Under the pieces are notes generated by a model, which was not told where the DNA came from, did no database searches, and saw nothing but the letters and a program-made list of their open reading frames with translations. From positions 2,159,918 through 2,223,917 of the forward strand of contig NZ_LN831279.1 in NCBI RefSeq assembly GCF_900069005.2: a stretch of DNA of 64,000 bases, read 5' to 3'. Positions 14,901-24,190 of this stretch are shown here, piece by piece. The stretch comes from Paenibacillus sp. GM2 (lineage in GTDB: Bacteria > Bacillota > Bacilli > Paenibacillales > Paenibacillaceae). Within the stretch, counting starts at the first letter, position 1. Every line of letters starts with the position of its first letter. Position numbers and translations under genes: made by a program.

Positions 14901-17105
14901 TTACCCCATATCTTCACTCTCTGCCTCGATCGCTTCCTCATCTTCCTCACTCTCGCTGCGCACTCCGCCCGGGGGTTCAAGCACAAGCTTCACCTGCTTA
15001 TTCACGCTGTCTTCCAAGACCGACTGTGAGACGACAAAGCCTTCTCCCTCAAAGGTAACATAAATATTCAGCACGGATAACAATTCCAGCGCATCGCGAA
15101 GCGAATGGCCCTTGAGATCGGGAATTTGGATATGGTCTACGGCCTCCGTCAGAAGATATATTTGCTGTCCCTTCACCAATAAGCTTCCCGGTTTCGGAAA
15201 TTGCGAGACAAGCTCCTTCCCGTTCCCCAGTAAGGCATAAGGGATGTCCGTATCGCGAAGCTCGGTTAATGCCTGCTGTAAAGTTAGTTTGCTTAAATCG
15301 GGAGTCCTAAGCATTGCTGTTTTCTCGCCAAACCCATCGTCCCCAGGCTCTGTAATGGTCTTCCGCACGCCCATATACTGGAGCATCTGGTTCATAATTT
15401 TCTTGAATATCGGGGCTGCTGCCTTGCCCCCGCCCAGATCCGAGTCCATTGGTTCATCGATCAGAACCAGCATCACGACCTTAGGGTCATCGACCGGCGC
15501 ATATCCGATAAAAGACACGACCTGCTTGGTATAATCGTATTGCCCCTTGAAAGGCTTAACGGCTGTACCCGTCTTGCCGGCAACGCGGTAGCCATCAATA
15601 TAAGCTCGACGCCCGGTTCCGTATTCACTGTTAGATACAACCTGCTCCAGATATTCCCCGACCTCCTTGGCTTTGTCCGCGGAGATCACTTGACGAACAG
15701 GCTCTGGCTGAGTCTTGGTGACTTCTCCAGATTGGGGATCGGTGATCGATTTAATGATATGAGGCTTAAGCAGCATGCCCCCGTTGGCCACAGCGCCTAC
15801 TGCTGCCAGCTGTTGCAGGGGTGTAACCATCAGTTTGCCATGCCCGTATGACATAGTGGCATATTCGGATGGCTGTTCCGGGCTTACTACACCCGCCGCT
15901 TCACCAGGCAGTTCGATGCCTGTCTTCTGCCCGAATCCGAAATGATCCACATACTGCTTCAATCGCTCTGGTCCGAGCATTTCATAGCCGAGCTTAACGA
16001 AGGCCACATTACTCGAGCGCATAACTCCTTCCAGATAGTCGATCTCCCCCCAGCCCAAACGCTTAATATCATGCAAGGTTTGACCTGGCACCCGGATGCT
16101 TCCCGACATATATCTGGCCTTCGGATCGAATAAATCCTCTTGTACCGCCCCTGCTAAGGTGACGATCTTGAAGGTCGAACCTGGCTCATACACCGACTTG
16201 ATCGCATGATTGTAGAAATTGCCCAGATCATCCTCCAGCCAGTATTCATTCGGATTATAGGTAGGCAGATTTGCCATGCCCAATATTTCCATCGTCTTCG
16301 GATCTGCGGCAATTACGGTCATGCTAATCGGCTTCAGCTCATCGAAAGCTTCCTTCATCGCTTCTTCAATATAATATTGGATCGTATGGTCGATCGTCAG
16401 TTCGATATTCATGCCGTTTTTGGCTGGATTGAATATCTCATCCGCCCTTGTAACCGTAATTCCCCGGCCATCGCTTTTATATTCAAAAGAGCCGTCCTGC
16501 CCCTTTAATTCCTCGTCGTATAATGACTCCAGACCGGATATGGCAATCCCGTCACGATCCACATAACCCAGCACATGGGCAGCCAGACTCTTCCAAGGAT
16601 AAAAACGTTTCTGCTCCTTGGTCAGGTAGATGCCTACATCATCCAGCCCATGCTTGTCCTTCAGCTTCCGGGCCAAGAGCTCGACTTGATCCCTCAGAGC
16701 CTGATCGATCCTGTAGCCTTCATAACGCACCTCGCGCTGTACATAGAAGCTGCCCTCTTTATTTTTCGCATTTACTAGCTTGATGAGGTCGGCTTTGTTC
16801 TTGCCAAGCGCCTCACTAAGACCTTCAGCCACTTCCTCCTGCAAGCCCAGACTATGAATCAGCTTCGGATTCACGGATACCGTATAAGCAGGGGCCATCA
16901 TCGCCAGAACCTCGCCGTTGCGATCCGTAATCGTCCCCCGGGTTGCGTACAGGGTTTGCTTTCTGGACCATTGCTGCTCCGCATACGCCGTCCAGAATTC
17001 CGTCTCCATCACCTGTAACCAGAATACCCTTATCATCAATACGACAAAGAAAAAGGTGATACATCCGCCTATTACTAATGTCCGTAATCTTAATCTTCTA
17101 ATCAT
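14901..17105 (-). CDS. Class B penicillin-binding protein with two PASTA domains
   Basis: 734-residue peptidoglycan transpeptidase. One membrane anchor (about 9-27), a dimerisation domain, and a transpeptidase domain with SxxK at Ser310 (GSTFK), SxN at 364-366 (SSN) and KTG at 511-513. Two C-terminal PASTA-like repeats begin near 612 and 677, then an acidic tail (SESEEDEEAIEAESEDMG). This architecture matches the PBP2B/SpoVD group. It is not in a dcw cluster but stands alone between tetR and marR, so it is probably a paralogue with a specialised role such as sporulation or beta-lactam tolerance; the sequence alone does not decide. No transferred-gene signs are seen. Confidence 0.9.
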   Translation of the reverse strand: MIRRLRLRTLVIGGCITFFFVVLMIRVFWLQVMETEFWTAYAEQQWSRKQTLYATRGTITDRNGEVLAMMAPAYTVSVNPKLIHSLGLQEEVAEGLSEALGKNKADLIKLVNAKNKEGSFYVQREVRYEGYRIDQALRDQVELLARKLKDKHGLDDVGIYLTKEQKRFYPWKSLAAHVLGYVDRDGIAISGLESLYDEELKGQDGSFEYKSDGRGITVTRADEIFNPAKNGMNIELTIDHTIQYYIEEAMKEAFDELKPISMTVIAADPKTMEILGMANLPTYNPNEYWLEDDLGNFYNHAIKSVYEPGSTFKIVTLAGAVQEDLFDPKARYMSGSIRVPGQTLHDIKRLGWGEIDYLEGVMRSSNVAFVKLGYEMLGPERLKQYVDHFGFGQKTGIELPGEAAGVVSPEQPSEYATMSYGHGKLMVTPLQQLAAVGAVANGGMLLKPHIIKSITDPQSGEVTKTQPEPVRQVISADKAKEVGEYLEQVVSNSEYGTGRRAYIDGYRVAGKTGTAVKPFKGQYDYTKQVVSFIGYAPVDDPKVVMLVLIDEPMDSDLGGGKAAAPIFKKIMNQMLQYMGVRKTITEPGDDGFGEKTAMLRTPDLSKLTLQQALTELRDTDIPYALLGNGKELVSQFPKPGSLLVKGQQIYLLTEAVDHIQIPDLKGHSLRDALELLSVLNIYVTFEGEGFVVSQSVLEDSVNKQVKLVLEPPGGVRSESEEDEEAIEAESEDMG

Positions 17106-17235
17106 GGGTAACCTCGCGATATAAGATTATTAGATAGAGTCTTGTTAGAATACATTATATTTCATAACATTCCAGAATCAAACAAGTTATTCATGTTTCA
17201 TGAATTAAGAGTAGGCGACGGCATATTACAGATAT

Positions 17236-17295
17236 AGTCAACATGTTGACTTATCATTATCAATGAGGTATTCTAATATAGTCAACATGGTTACT
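17236..17295 (+). promoter_or_regulatory. marR promoter with two operator copies
   Basis: The perfect 16-bp palindrome AGTCAACATGTTGACT (17236-17251) contains the -35 TTGACT (17246-17251). After a 17-base spacer comes the -10 TATTCT (17269-17274). A second, imperfect copy AGTCAACATGGTTACT lies at 17280-17295, near the expected start of transcription. The two sites bracket the promoter, as expected for MarR autorepression. Confidence 0.8.
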
Positions 17296-17315
17296 AATTT
17301 TTAAAGGAGCCTCTT

Positions 17316-17894
17316 ATGGATATCAACCGCTTATTGCAGGAGCTGCATTTCATGCAGCAGAGCTATGCCACATTATTTTCGGTAGTTAATAAGGTCCAAA
17401 TACGGGGAGATGAGACGCTGGAAATATTAACTTCGCGGCAGCATATGGCGCTGATTGCTATCGCCCACTTACCTGTCGTAGATACCACATTAATGAATAT
17501 CGCCAAAAAGCTGGGTACCTCTAAGCAGACGGCGAACAAGCTAATTACAAGCTTAGCGAACAAGGGTTATGTTCAGACGGTACCAAACCCATCGGATAAA
17601 CGCTCTATCAATGTTGAAATTACACCTAAAGGTAAACAAGCGTTAATTGCCTGCTCCGAGAGGTCCACTTACTTTCTGGCGGATATGTTCCATGACTTCA
17701 CCTCAGACGAAATTGAATCCTTCTGGAGGTTATTGCAGAAATTATATCGCTTTGATGGTGAGGAACTGGATGGATTTGAGCAGAATGCGAATCTGGAAAC
17801 CGATAAGACGGCCCCGTTGATTACAGCCGACGCTCTGGAAAGGGTGTTATCTGAATTCGCCAGACGGCGATATGGAGGAATGAATCATGAATAA
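17316..17894 (+). CDS. MarR-family transcriptional regulator
   Basis: 192 residues. A winged helix-turn-helix (TTLMNIAKKLGTSKQTANKLITSLANKGYVQ, with wing PNPSDKRSINVEIT) is typical of MarR. A C-terminal extension of about 50 residues (DGFEQNANLETDKTA onward) is longer than in most members. AAAGGAG lies before the ATG. Two palindromes in the promoter imply autoregulation. It overlaps the next gene by eight bases, so it probably controls that small membrane protein. Confidence 0.88.
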   Translation: MDINRLLQELHFMQQSYATLFSVVNKVQIRGDETLEILTSRQHMALIAIAHLPVVDTTLMNIAKKLGTSKQTANKLITSLANKGYVQTVPNPSDKRSINVEITPKGKQALIACSERSTYFLADMFHDFTSDEIESFWRLLQKLYRFDGEELDGFEQNANLETDKTAPLITADALERVLSEFARRRYGGMNHE

Positions 17895-18183
17895 AATCTA
17901 TATGAATAGAACGCCTCAGCAAAAAGTAAAAGAAGCCGCGAATCAAATTAAGGAAAAAACGGATTATGCAAGCAGTAAAGTCCAAGAAGCTGCTTCAAAA
18001 ACAAAAAATCTCATTCGGAAGAAACCCAGCAGCGTTGATTATTATGTATCTATCACCATCGCACTGCTGCTCATCGTCTCTTCATACTTAACCGCCGTCC
18101 ATTGGCTGTTTTGGCTTGGCGCAGTAAGTATAACTTGCAGCATGCTTCAGCTTATTTTCAGCAAAAAAAAGGCAAGACCCTAA
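17887..18183 (+). CDS. Small membrane protein with amphipathic N-terminus
   Basis: 98 residues. The N-terminal half is charged and helical (KVKEAANQIKEKTDYASSKVQEAASKTKN), resembling late-embryogenesis or apolipoprotein-like amphipathic repeats. The C-terminal half has two hydrophobic segments (VSITIALLLIVSSYLTAV and LFWLGAVSITCSMLQLIF) and ends in KKKARP. It starts inside the marR gene and ends just before a bidirectional terminator. A stress-induced membrane protein under MarR control is a reasonable guess; I do not recognise the family. Confidence 0.65.
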   Translation: MNKIYMNRTPQQKVKEAANQIKEKTDYASSKVQEAASKTKNLIRKKPSSVDYYVSITIALLLIVSSYLTAVHWLFWLGAVSITCSMLQLIFSKKKARP

Positions 18184-18195
18184 TGGTCTTGCCTT
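18161..18195. terminator. Bidirectional terminator between the marR and pdh operons
   Basis: AAGGCAAGACC (18169-18179) and GGTCTTGCCTT (18185-18195) form a perfect 11-bp stem with a 5-base loop. The flanking A8 run (18163-18170) becomes a T-run on the minus strand, which ends the pdh operon. The plus strand also reads a hairpin after the small membrane protein stop. Confidence 0.85.
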
Positions 18196-18259
18196 AACAA
18201 TAAGCTTAGGAGAAATCCTGCTATAGGATTTTGAGTTGATGAATGGTTAAAACCTTGCC

Positions 18260-19678
18260 TTAACGAGAAACCATATGAATTGGATGGCCTTCTACAAGTT
18301 CAGCCGTTTCCATAACGATCTCACCAAGGGTTGGGTGAGCATGAACTGTCAAAGAGATATCCTCAAGCGTTGCACCCATTTCAACCGCAAGACCAAGCTC
18401 AGCGATGAGGTTGGAAGCTTCGATGCCGACGATTTGTGCGCCCAGTACAACGTTGTTCTCTTCATTAGCTACAATCTTGATGAAGCCATCAGGAGCATTT
18501 ACGGAAGTTGCACGTCCGTTAGCGGCAAACGGGAATTTGCCGGCTTTAACCTTGAAGCCTTTTTCCTTAGCTTCTTTTTCGGTGTAGCCCACGCTTGCGC
18601 ATTCAGGATCCGAGAATACGACAGCCGGCATGCCTTTGTAGTCAATGACAGATGGCAAGCCAGAGATAGCTTCCGCAGCCACTTTACCTTCGTACGAAGC
18701 TTTATGAGCCAGTGCAAGACCCGGAACGATGTCGCCGATCGCGAATACTTTAGGATTGCTTACACTGCGACCTTGATGGTCTACTTTCACCATACCGCGA
18801 TCCGTTAATTCGATGTTAGCCAGATCAAGACCAAGATCGCCATCGGTATTAGGACGACGGCCCACTGTGACAAGCAGGTAGTCTGCGGTAACTTCTTTGG
18901 CTTCACCATTCACAGAGTATTTAACCGTAACACTCTTATCCGTTTGCTCAGCACCTTCAGCCATAGCATTCGTTACAATTTCAATGCCTGTCTTCTCCAT
19001 GCCCTTCGCCACGAGACGAGTCATATCCTTATCAAGGCCAGGAAGGATTGCATCCGTGCCTTCAATGATCGTTACCTTCGTACCGAACTTCGAGAACATT
19101 TGACCCAGCTCGGCACCGATAACGCCGCCGCCGATAACGACAAGGCTGCCAGGGATTTCTTGCAGGTTCAAAGCTTCTGTCGAGGACAGGATACGTCCGC
19201 CGAATGGGAATGGCTTCAATTCGATTGGACGGGAGCCTGTTGCCAGGATACAGTGCTTGAAGCGATAGCGCAAAGATTCATGATCGTTAAATGCGCGAGC
19301 TTCCGAATCATTGATAAACATGATTTCGCCTTTGAACACTTCGACCTTGTTGCCTTTGAGCAGACCCGTAACGCCTTGAGTCATTTTGTTAACAACGCTG
19401 TTCTTGAATTCCTGTGTCTTGGCGAAGTCTACGGTTACATTCTCAGCAGTTACACCAAATACGTCAGCATGCTTAGCGGACTCATAAGAGTGAGCAGCCG
19501 CGATCAGCGCTTTGGAAGGAATACAGCCGCGGTTCAAGCACACACCGCCGAGTTCCGATTTATCAGCGATGATGACCTTTTGGCCGAGCTGGGCGGCACG
19601 AATTGCCGCCACATATCCACCGGGACCAGCACCTACAACTAGTGTATCGATATCGATTGAAGCGTCTCCTACTACCAT
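18260..19678 (-). CDS. pdhD: Dihydrolipoamide dehydrogenase (pyruvate dehydrogenase E3)
   Basis: 472-residue FAD disulfide oxidoreductase that reoxidises dihydrolipoyl groups of E2 with NAD+. FAD motif VVGAGPGGYVAAIRAAQLG, redox-active disulfide GGVCLNRGCIPSK, NAD motif VIGGGVIGAELG, and C-terminal catalytic His in TVHAHPTLGE. The ATG at 19678 has GGAGGTG upstream; the frame to 19717 runs back into pdhC. Last of four co-oriented genes, only four bases after pdhC, and followed by the strong terminator at 18161-18195. Confidence 0.97.
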   Translation of the reverse strand: MVVGDASIDIDTLVVGAGPGGYVAAIRAAQLGQKVIIADKSELGGVCLNRGCIPSKALIAAAHSYESAKHADVFGVTAENVTVDFAKTQEFKNSVVNKMTQGVTGLLKGNKVEVFKGEIMFINDSEARAFNDHESLRYRFKHCILATGSRPIELKPFPFGGRILSSTEALNLQEIPGSLVVIGGGVIGAELGQMFSKFGTKVTIIEGTDAILPGLDKDMTRLVAKGMEKTGIEIVTNAMAEGAEQTDKSVTVKYSVNGEAKEVTADYLLVTVGRRPNTDGDLGLDLANIELTDRGMVKVDHQGRSVSNPKVFAIGDIVPGLALAHKASYEGKVAAEAISGLPSVIDYKGMPAVVFSDPECASVGYTEKEAKEKGFKVKAGKFPFAANGRATSVNAPDGFIKIVANEENNVVLGAQIVGIEASNLIAELGLAVEMGATLEDISLTVHAHPTLGEIVMETAELVEGHPIHMVSR

Positions 19679-19682
19679 GTTG

Positions 19683-20972
19683 TTACACCTCCATAACAAG
19701 CAGCTCAGGGTTGCCAAGCAGTTGTTTGATGTAGTTCATAAAGTTTTGAGCTGTTGCACCGTCGATCAGACGATGGTCGAAGCTGAGAGACAGAGCCATT
19801 ACCGGAGCAACAACGATCTCTCCGTTCTTGACAACCGGCTTCTCTGTAATACGGCCTGTACCCAGAATAGCAACTTCAGGGTAGTTGATGATTGGAGTGA
19901 AGAACATACCGCCGGCGGAGCCGATATTTGTGATCGAGATCGTGCTGCCCTTCATTTCCGCAGCGGACAATTTGCCTTCACGACCGCGAGTTGCCAGATC
20001 AGTAATAGCTTCAGCGATCATCCAGATGCTCTTGCGATCAGCTTCCTTGATTACAGGAACGATCAAGCCGTTGTCTGTATCGGTAGCAATACCGATGTCA
20101 TAGTGTTTCTTATATACAATTTCATTGTTGGCTTCATCAATTGTAGCGTTCAGAGCCGGGAATTTACGGGAAGCTGCAACAAGTGCCTTCACGATAAATG
20201 GCAGGTAAGTAACCTTGATGCCCTTCTTCTCAGCTACTGGCTTCATACGTTTGCGGAATTCAACCAGATCCGTTACGTCCACTTCGTCCATAATTGTAAC
20301 GTGCGGAGCTGTGTAAGCCGATTTAACCATCGCATTAGCGATCGCCTTACGAATCCCCTTGAATGGAACGCGTTCTTCTTCGCCAGCCGGAGTTGATACT
20401 GCCGCTGCTGCAGGGGCTGCCGCTTCGGCTGCTTGACCCGCATCTGCGGAAGCTGCTGGTGCTGCCGGAGCTGCGCCACCGTTCTTGAACGCTTCAACGT
20501 CTTCGCGAGTGATCTTGCCAGCTTTGCCTGTGCCCGTGACTTGCGTGATATCAATGCCTTGCTCACGAGCGAATTTGCGTACGCTTGGAGTTGCCAACAC
20601 TTCACGGTTAGGTGCTGCCGGAGCTTCTGCTGCTGCCGGAGCTGCCGCAGGGGCTGGTGCTGCTTCAGCCGCTGGCGCCGGAGCTGGTGCCGCTTCTTCT
20701 TCAGCCGGAGTATCTTGCTCAGGAATATCGCCAGTTGCATCGATAATAGCAACCACTTGACCTACGCGGAAAATAGCGCCGTCCGTACCGAACACTTCTT
20801 GAACCGTTCCTTCTACCGGACAAGGAACTTCAACGACAGCCTTGTCGTTTTGTACTTCCATGATAATGTCTTCGTCAGTTACTTTGTCGCCAGGCTTGAT
20901 GTGCATTTTAATAATTTCGCCTTCATGCAACCCTTCACCAAGCTCTGGGAACCGATATTCAAATTTTGCCAC
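19683..20972 (-). CDS. pdhC: Dihydrolipoamide acetyltransferase (pyruvate dehydrogenase E2)
   Basis: 429 residues. A single lipoyl domain (lipoyl Lys in QNDKAVVEV), an Ala/Pro-rich flexible linker, a peripheral-subunit-binding domain (ATPSVRKFAREQGIDITQV), a second Ala-rich linker and the catalytic core with HRLIDG. It forms the structural core of the complex and transfers acetyl to CoA. GTG start at 20972 with AGGAGG eight bases upstream. Middle of the pdhABCD operon. Confidence 0.97.
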   Translation of the reverse strand: MAKFEYRFPELGEGLHEGEIIKMHIKPGDKVTDEDIIMEVQNDKAVVEVPCPVEGTVQEVFGTDGAIFRVGQVVAIIDATGDIPEQDTPAEEEAAPAPAPAAEAAPAPAAAPAAAEAPAAPNREVLATPSVRKFAREQGIDITQVTGTGKAGKITREDVEAFKNGGAAPAAPAASADAGQAAEAAAPAAAAVSTPAGEEERVPFKGIRKAIANAMVKSAYTAPHVTIMDEVDVTDLVEFRKRMKPVAEKKGIKVTYLPFIVKALVAASRKFPALNATIDEANNEIVYKKHYDIGIATDTDNGLIVPVIKEADRKSIWMIAEAITDLATRGREGKLSAAEMKGSTISITNIGSAGGMFFTPIINYPEVAILGTGRITEKPVVKNGEIVVAPVMALSLSFDHRLIDGATAQNFMNYIKQLLGNPELLVMEV

Positions 20973-21002
20973 CTGGAGGACCTCCTATAACTTACGTTTT
21001 AA

Positions 21003-21980
21003 TTAAAATTCGAGTACTTTATGAACACCTTCGATAATACGGGCAGGTGTTGGAAGCCATTGATCTTCGATTTGAGCGAACGGATATACAGTATCCGGAG
21101 CAGATACGCGAAGCACAGGAGCTTCCAAATGCAGAATAGCATGCTCATTGATTTGAGCGATGACTTCTGCAGCGATACCAGCGGATTTTTGAGCTTCCTG
21201 AACAATGATAACGCGGTTCGTCTTCTTCACAGAAGCAAGAATCGTATCGATATCGAGCGGTACCAAGGTACGCAGATCAATCACTTCAGCTTTGATGCCG
21301 TTCTTCTCAAGCTCTTCAGCAGCTTTAACCGCTGTATGAACCATCAAGCCATAAGAAAGAATCGTTACATCGGAGCCTTCACGAACTACATTAGCCTTGC
21401 CAAGCTCTACTGTGTATTCACCTTCAGGAACTTCATCACGGAACGCATGGTACAGGTTCAAATGCTCCATGAAGAAAACCGGATCATTGTCACGGATCGC
21501 CGAGATCAGCAAACCTTTGGCATCATAAGGATTCGAAGGAATGACCAATTTAATACCTGGAGTTTGTGCGATCAGGCCTTCAAGGGAGTCTGTGTGCAGC
21601 TCTGCTGCTTTTACCCCACCGCCAAAAGGAGTGCGGAACACGATCGGCGAATGATAACGGCCGCCGGAACGGTAACGCATACGTGCAGCTTGAACAAGAA
21701 TTTGGTCAAGCGCTTCAAAGATAAAACCTACGAATTGAATCTCCGCGATCGGGCGGAAGCCTTGAACGCCAAGGCCTACCGCCATACCGCCGATAGCCGA
21801 TTCAGCAAGCGGAGTATCGATCACACGCTGATCTCCGAATTCTTGCTGCAAACCTTCTGTTACACGGAATACGCCGCCGGCATGGCCAACGTCTTCGCCG
21901 AAAATAAGTACGTTTGGATCCCGTTTCATCTCTACGCGCATCGCATCGCGAATTGCTTCTTTCATATTCATTTGTGCCAT
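21003..21980 (-). CDS. pdhB: Pyruvate dehydrogenase E1 beta subunit
   Basis: 325 residues, the normal length. [20 protein letters not shown] start, [18 protein letters not shown] and the transketolase-like central PYR region; C-terminal ALVPLDID-type motif ([20 protein letters not shown]). With PdhA it makes the ThDP-dependent decarboxylase that reductively acetylates E2. GAGGAGG lies ten bases before the ATG. Second gene of the operon. Confidence 0.97.
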   Translation of the reverse strand: MAQMNMKEAIRDAMRVEMKRDPNVLIFGEDVGHAGGVFRVTEGLQQEFGDQRVIDTPLAESAIGGMAVGLGVQGFRPIAEIQFVGFIFEALDQILVQAARMRYRSGGRYHSPIVFRTPFGGGVKAAELHTDSLEGLIAQTPGIKLVIPSNPYDAKGLLISAIRDNDPVFFMEHLNLYHAFRDEVPEGEYTVELGKANVVREGSDVTILSYGLMVHTAVKAAEELEKNGIKAEVIDLRTLVPLDIDTILASVKKTNRVIIVQEAQKSAGIAAEVIAQINEHAILHLEAPVLRVSAPDTVYPFAQIEDQWLPTPARIIEGVHKVLEF

Positions 21981-22047
21981 TGCTTCATTTCCTCCTCACT
22001 AGAACTAGAACAACCAATCAGCTTTTATCCCTTGCGGGTAATATTAA

Positions 22048-23118
22048 TTATTTTTGAAACTCAGCCTTCTGAGCTTCCAAATGTTTAGGAGTTGTCTCGA
22101 ACATGCTGTCGATCAAGCCGGAAACTGTCATCTTCTCGGTTTGTTCAGCTTTCTTGATTTGCTCATTTACTTTAGCCTTAGCTTCATCCTTGACACGAGC
22201 TGTATCTTCATCAGTCCAAAGGCCCTTCTTCTCCAAATACTTAGCAAGACGAGCAATTGGATCTTTCTCGTTCCATTGCCCTTCTTCTTCCTTCGTACGA
22301 TATTTGGAAGTATCGTCAGACAAGGAGTGCGGACGGAAACGGTAAGTAACGGCTTCGATCAGCGTTGCTCCCTCTCCATTGCGAGCGCGATCGGCAGCTT
22401 CACGTACAGCGCTAATTACAGCAAATACGTCCATACCGTCAACTTTGATACCGCGGATGCCTGCAGCAACCGCTTTGTGAGCGATCGACTTAGCTGCGGT
22501 TTGCTTAGCGAAAGGAGTTGTAATAGCATAGCCGTTATTTTGCACAAAGAAAATAACCGGAAGATTGAATACTCCAGCATAGTTCAGCGCTTCATAGAAG
22601 TCGCCTTCGGAAGAACCGCCGTCACCCGTATAAGTGATAGCTACATGCTTCTGCTGCTTCAATTTGAAGCCCATCGCAATACCCATTGCATGAAGCACTT
22701 GAGCACCGATGATGATTTGCGGCATTAATACATTTACGCCCTCAGGAATTTGTCCACCATGTTGATGTCCACGGGAATACAAAAAGGCTTGATAAAGAGG
22801 AAGTCCGTGCCATACAAGCTGCGGCATGTCGCGGTAGCCAGGGCAGACGAAATCTTCCTTCTCCAGTGCGAATTCACTACCTACCATTGTAGCTTCTTGA
22901 CCGGAAACAGGCGCATAGAAGCCCAGGCGTCCTTGACGGCCCAGGTTTACTGCACGATCGTCCCAAGTACGGGTAAATACCATGCGATACATAAGTTCTT
23001 TCAATTGATCATCGGTTAAGTCAGGAGCTTTTGCTTTGTTTATAATTTCACCGTCAGGCGACAACACGGACAAAGCTTCGACGTCCTCCGTATATACTTC
23101 ATAAGGAATCTTGCTCAT
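22048..23118 (-). CDS. pdhA: Pyruvate dehydrogenase E1 alpha subunit
   Basis: 356 residues. The ThDP-binding GDGGSSEGDFYEALNYAGVFNLPVIFFVQNN motif is intact, and the phosphorylation-loop equivalent YRFRPHSLSDDTSKYR is present. Decarboxylates pyruvate and hands the acetyl group to E2 lipoyl. The ATG at 23118 follows GAGGTGAAAAA; the upstream ATG at 23151 would place that ribosome site inside the coding region. First gene of pdhABCD, with a good promoter 50-80 bases upstream. Confidence 0.97.
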   Translation of the reverse strand: MSKIPYEVYTEDVEALSVLSPDGEIINKAKAPDLTDDQLKELMYRMVFTRTWDDRAVNLGRQGRLGFYAPVSGQEATMVGSEFALEKEDFVCPGYRDMPQLVWHGLPLYQAFLYSRGHQHGGQIPEGVNVLMPQIIIGAQVLHAMGIAMGFKLKQQKHVAITYTGDGGSSEGDFYEALNYAGVFNLPVIFFVQNNGYAITTPFAKQTAAKSIAHKAVAAGIRGIKVDGMDVFAVISAVREAADRARNGEGATLIEAVTYRFRPHSLSDDTSKYRTKEEEGQWNEKDPIARLAKYLEKKGLWTDEDTARVKDEAKAKVNEQIKKAEQTEKMTVSGLIDSMFETTPKHLEAQKAEFQK

Positions 23119-23170
23119 TTTTTTCACCTCGACAAAAGATTTGAATATCATTGATCTCTGTTATAGAATT

Positions 23171-23200
23171 ATTATACAACTGTTTTAGTCGTTAAGTCAA
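23171..23200 (-). promoter_or_regulatory. pdhABCD promoter (SigA type)
   Basis: Minus strand: -35 TTGACT (23195-23200), 18-base spacer, perfect -10 TATAAT (23171-23176). It would give a leader of about 45 bases before the pdhA ATG. Confidence 0.75.
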
Positions 23201-23361
23201 AGGAAATGCGCTTAAATAACTAAAATAATTATTTTTGTTTGTATAACAGCTTAATCAAATTTATGTAACAGAAATCAAGATTTGCGGATGTATGTAACAC
23301 TTGTCCTAATGGTTATGTTAACTTAAATACATCTGCAAAGCAAAAGGAGTGTACCTGCAAA

Positions 23362-24090
23362 ATGACAGATTCGCGCTATCTGAAACGAACCATTATTAAA
23401 GAAGAAATCGATAGTAAGCATCTGGGAGAGAAACGGTCTCTGCGGATCTACCTGCCCCCTGGCTATAATGAAGTGATCAGTTATCCGGTGGTTTACTGCC
23501 AGGATGGCGAAGAGTTTTTTAACTTCGGACGCATAGCCACAACCGCAAATCAGCTGATTTTAGATGAAGATGTGGATCCGTTTATTATCGTTGGCGTAGA
23601 AGTAGACACCTCCGTTCGTACCGCGGAATATTCTCCGGAAGGAGATCGGTTTGAGGCTTATACCGCATGCTTTATTGAAGAAATTATTCCCTTTGTAGAA
23701 CGCAATTATCCCGTTCGCCGTACAGCACAAGAGCGCATTCTCGCTGGAGACTCGCTCGGCGGTTCTGTATCTTTACATATCGCTATGAAAAACCGCACAC
23801 TGTTTTCCAAAATCATCAGCATGTCCGGAGCATACTATGAACCATCCTTGAAATTGATTGCCGCCGAACAGGATTTATCCTATCTTTCCCTATATATGAT
23901 TATCGGTTTACAAGAAGACAAGTTTACCAATTCATTTGGAACCTATAATTTCGTGGAGTTGAATCGCGAAGCGAAGAAGCTGCTTGAAGAACGAGGCGCC
24001 AAGGTGAAATATTTCGAGAAGGATGGCCAGCATTTATGGGGATTTTGGCAGAAAGAGCTGCCTGAGGCATTGATGTATTTTCTAAAATAA
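23362..24090 (+). CDS. Alpha/beta-hydrolase, esterase-D/enterochelin-esterase-like
   Basis: 242 residues, no signal peptide. It contains RSLRIYLPPGYNEVISYPVVYCQDGEEFF, the nucleophile elbow GDSLGG near residue 135, and a C-terminal His in DGQHLWGFWQKELPEAL. This matches the cytoplasmic putative esterase family (YbbA/YjcH-like in Bacillus). AAAAGGAG precedes the ATG, although about 12 bases away. Monocistronic, divergent from pdh and ended by the terminator at 24107. Substrate unknown. Confidence 0.82.
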   Translation: MTDSRYLKRTIIKEEIDSKHLGEKRSLRIYLPPGYNEVISYPVVYCQDGEEFFNFGRIATTANQLILDEDVDPFIIVGVEVDTSVRTAEYSPEGDRFEAYTACFIEEIIPFVERNYPVRRTAQERILAGDSLGGSVSLHIAMKNRTLFSKIISMSGAYYEPSLKLIAAEQDLSYLSLYMIIGLQEDKFTNSFGTYNFVELNREAKKLLEERGAKVKYFEKDGQHLWGFWQKELPEALMYFLK

Positions 24091-24106
24091 TAAGCGATAT
24101 AAAATA

Positions 24107-24154
24107 AGAGCGGGCCGCGGGGGATCAACCCTTGCAGCTCGCTCTGTCTTTATT
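24107..24154 (+). terminator. Intrinsic terminator of the esterase gene
   Basis: AGAGCGGGC (24107-24115) pairs with GCTCGCTCT (ending 24145, one or two mismatches), followed by GTCTTTATT. Confidence 0.6.
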
Positions 24155-24190
24155 GAGTTTCATTTCTATACTTTATAATAGTACATTATG

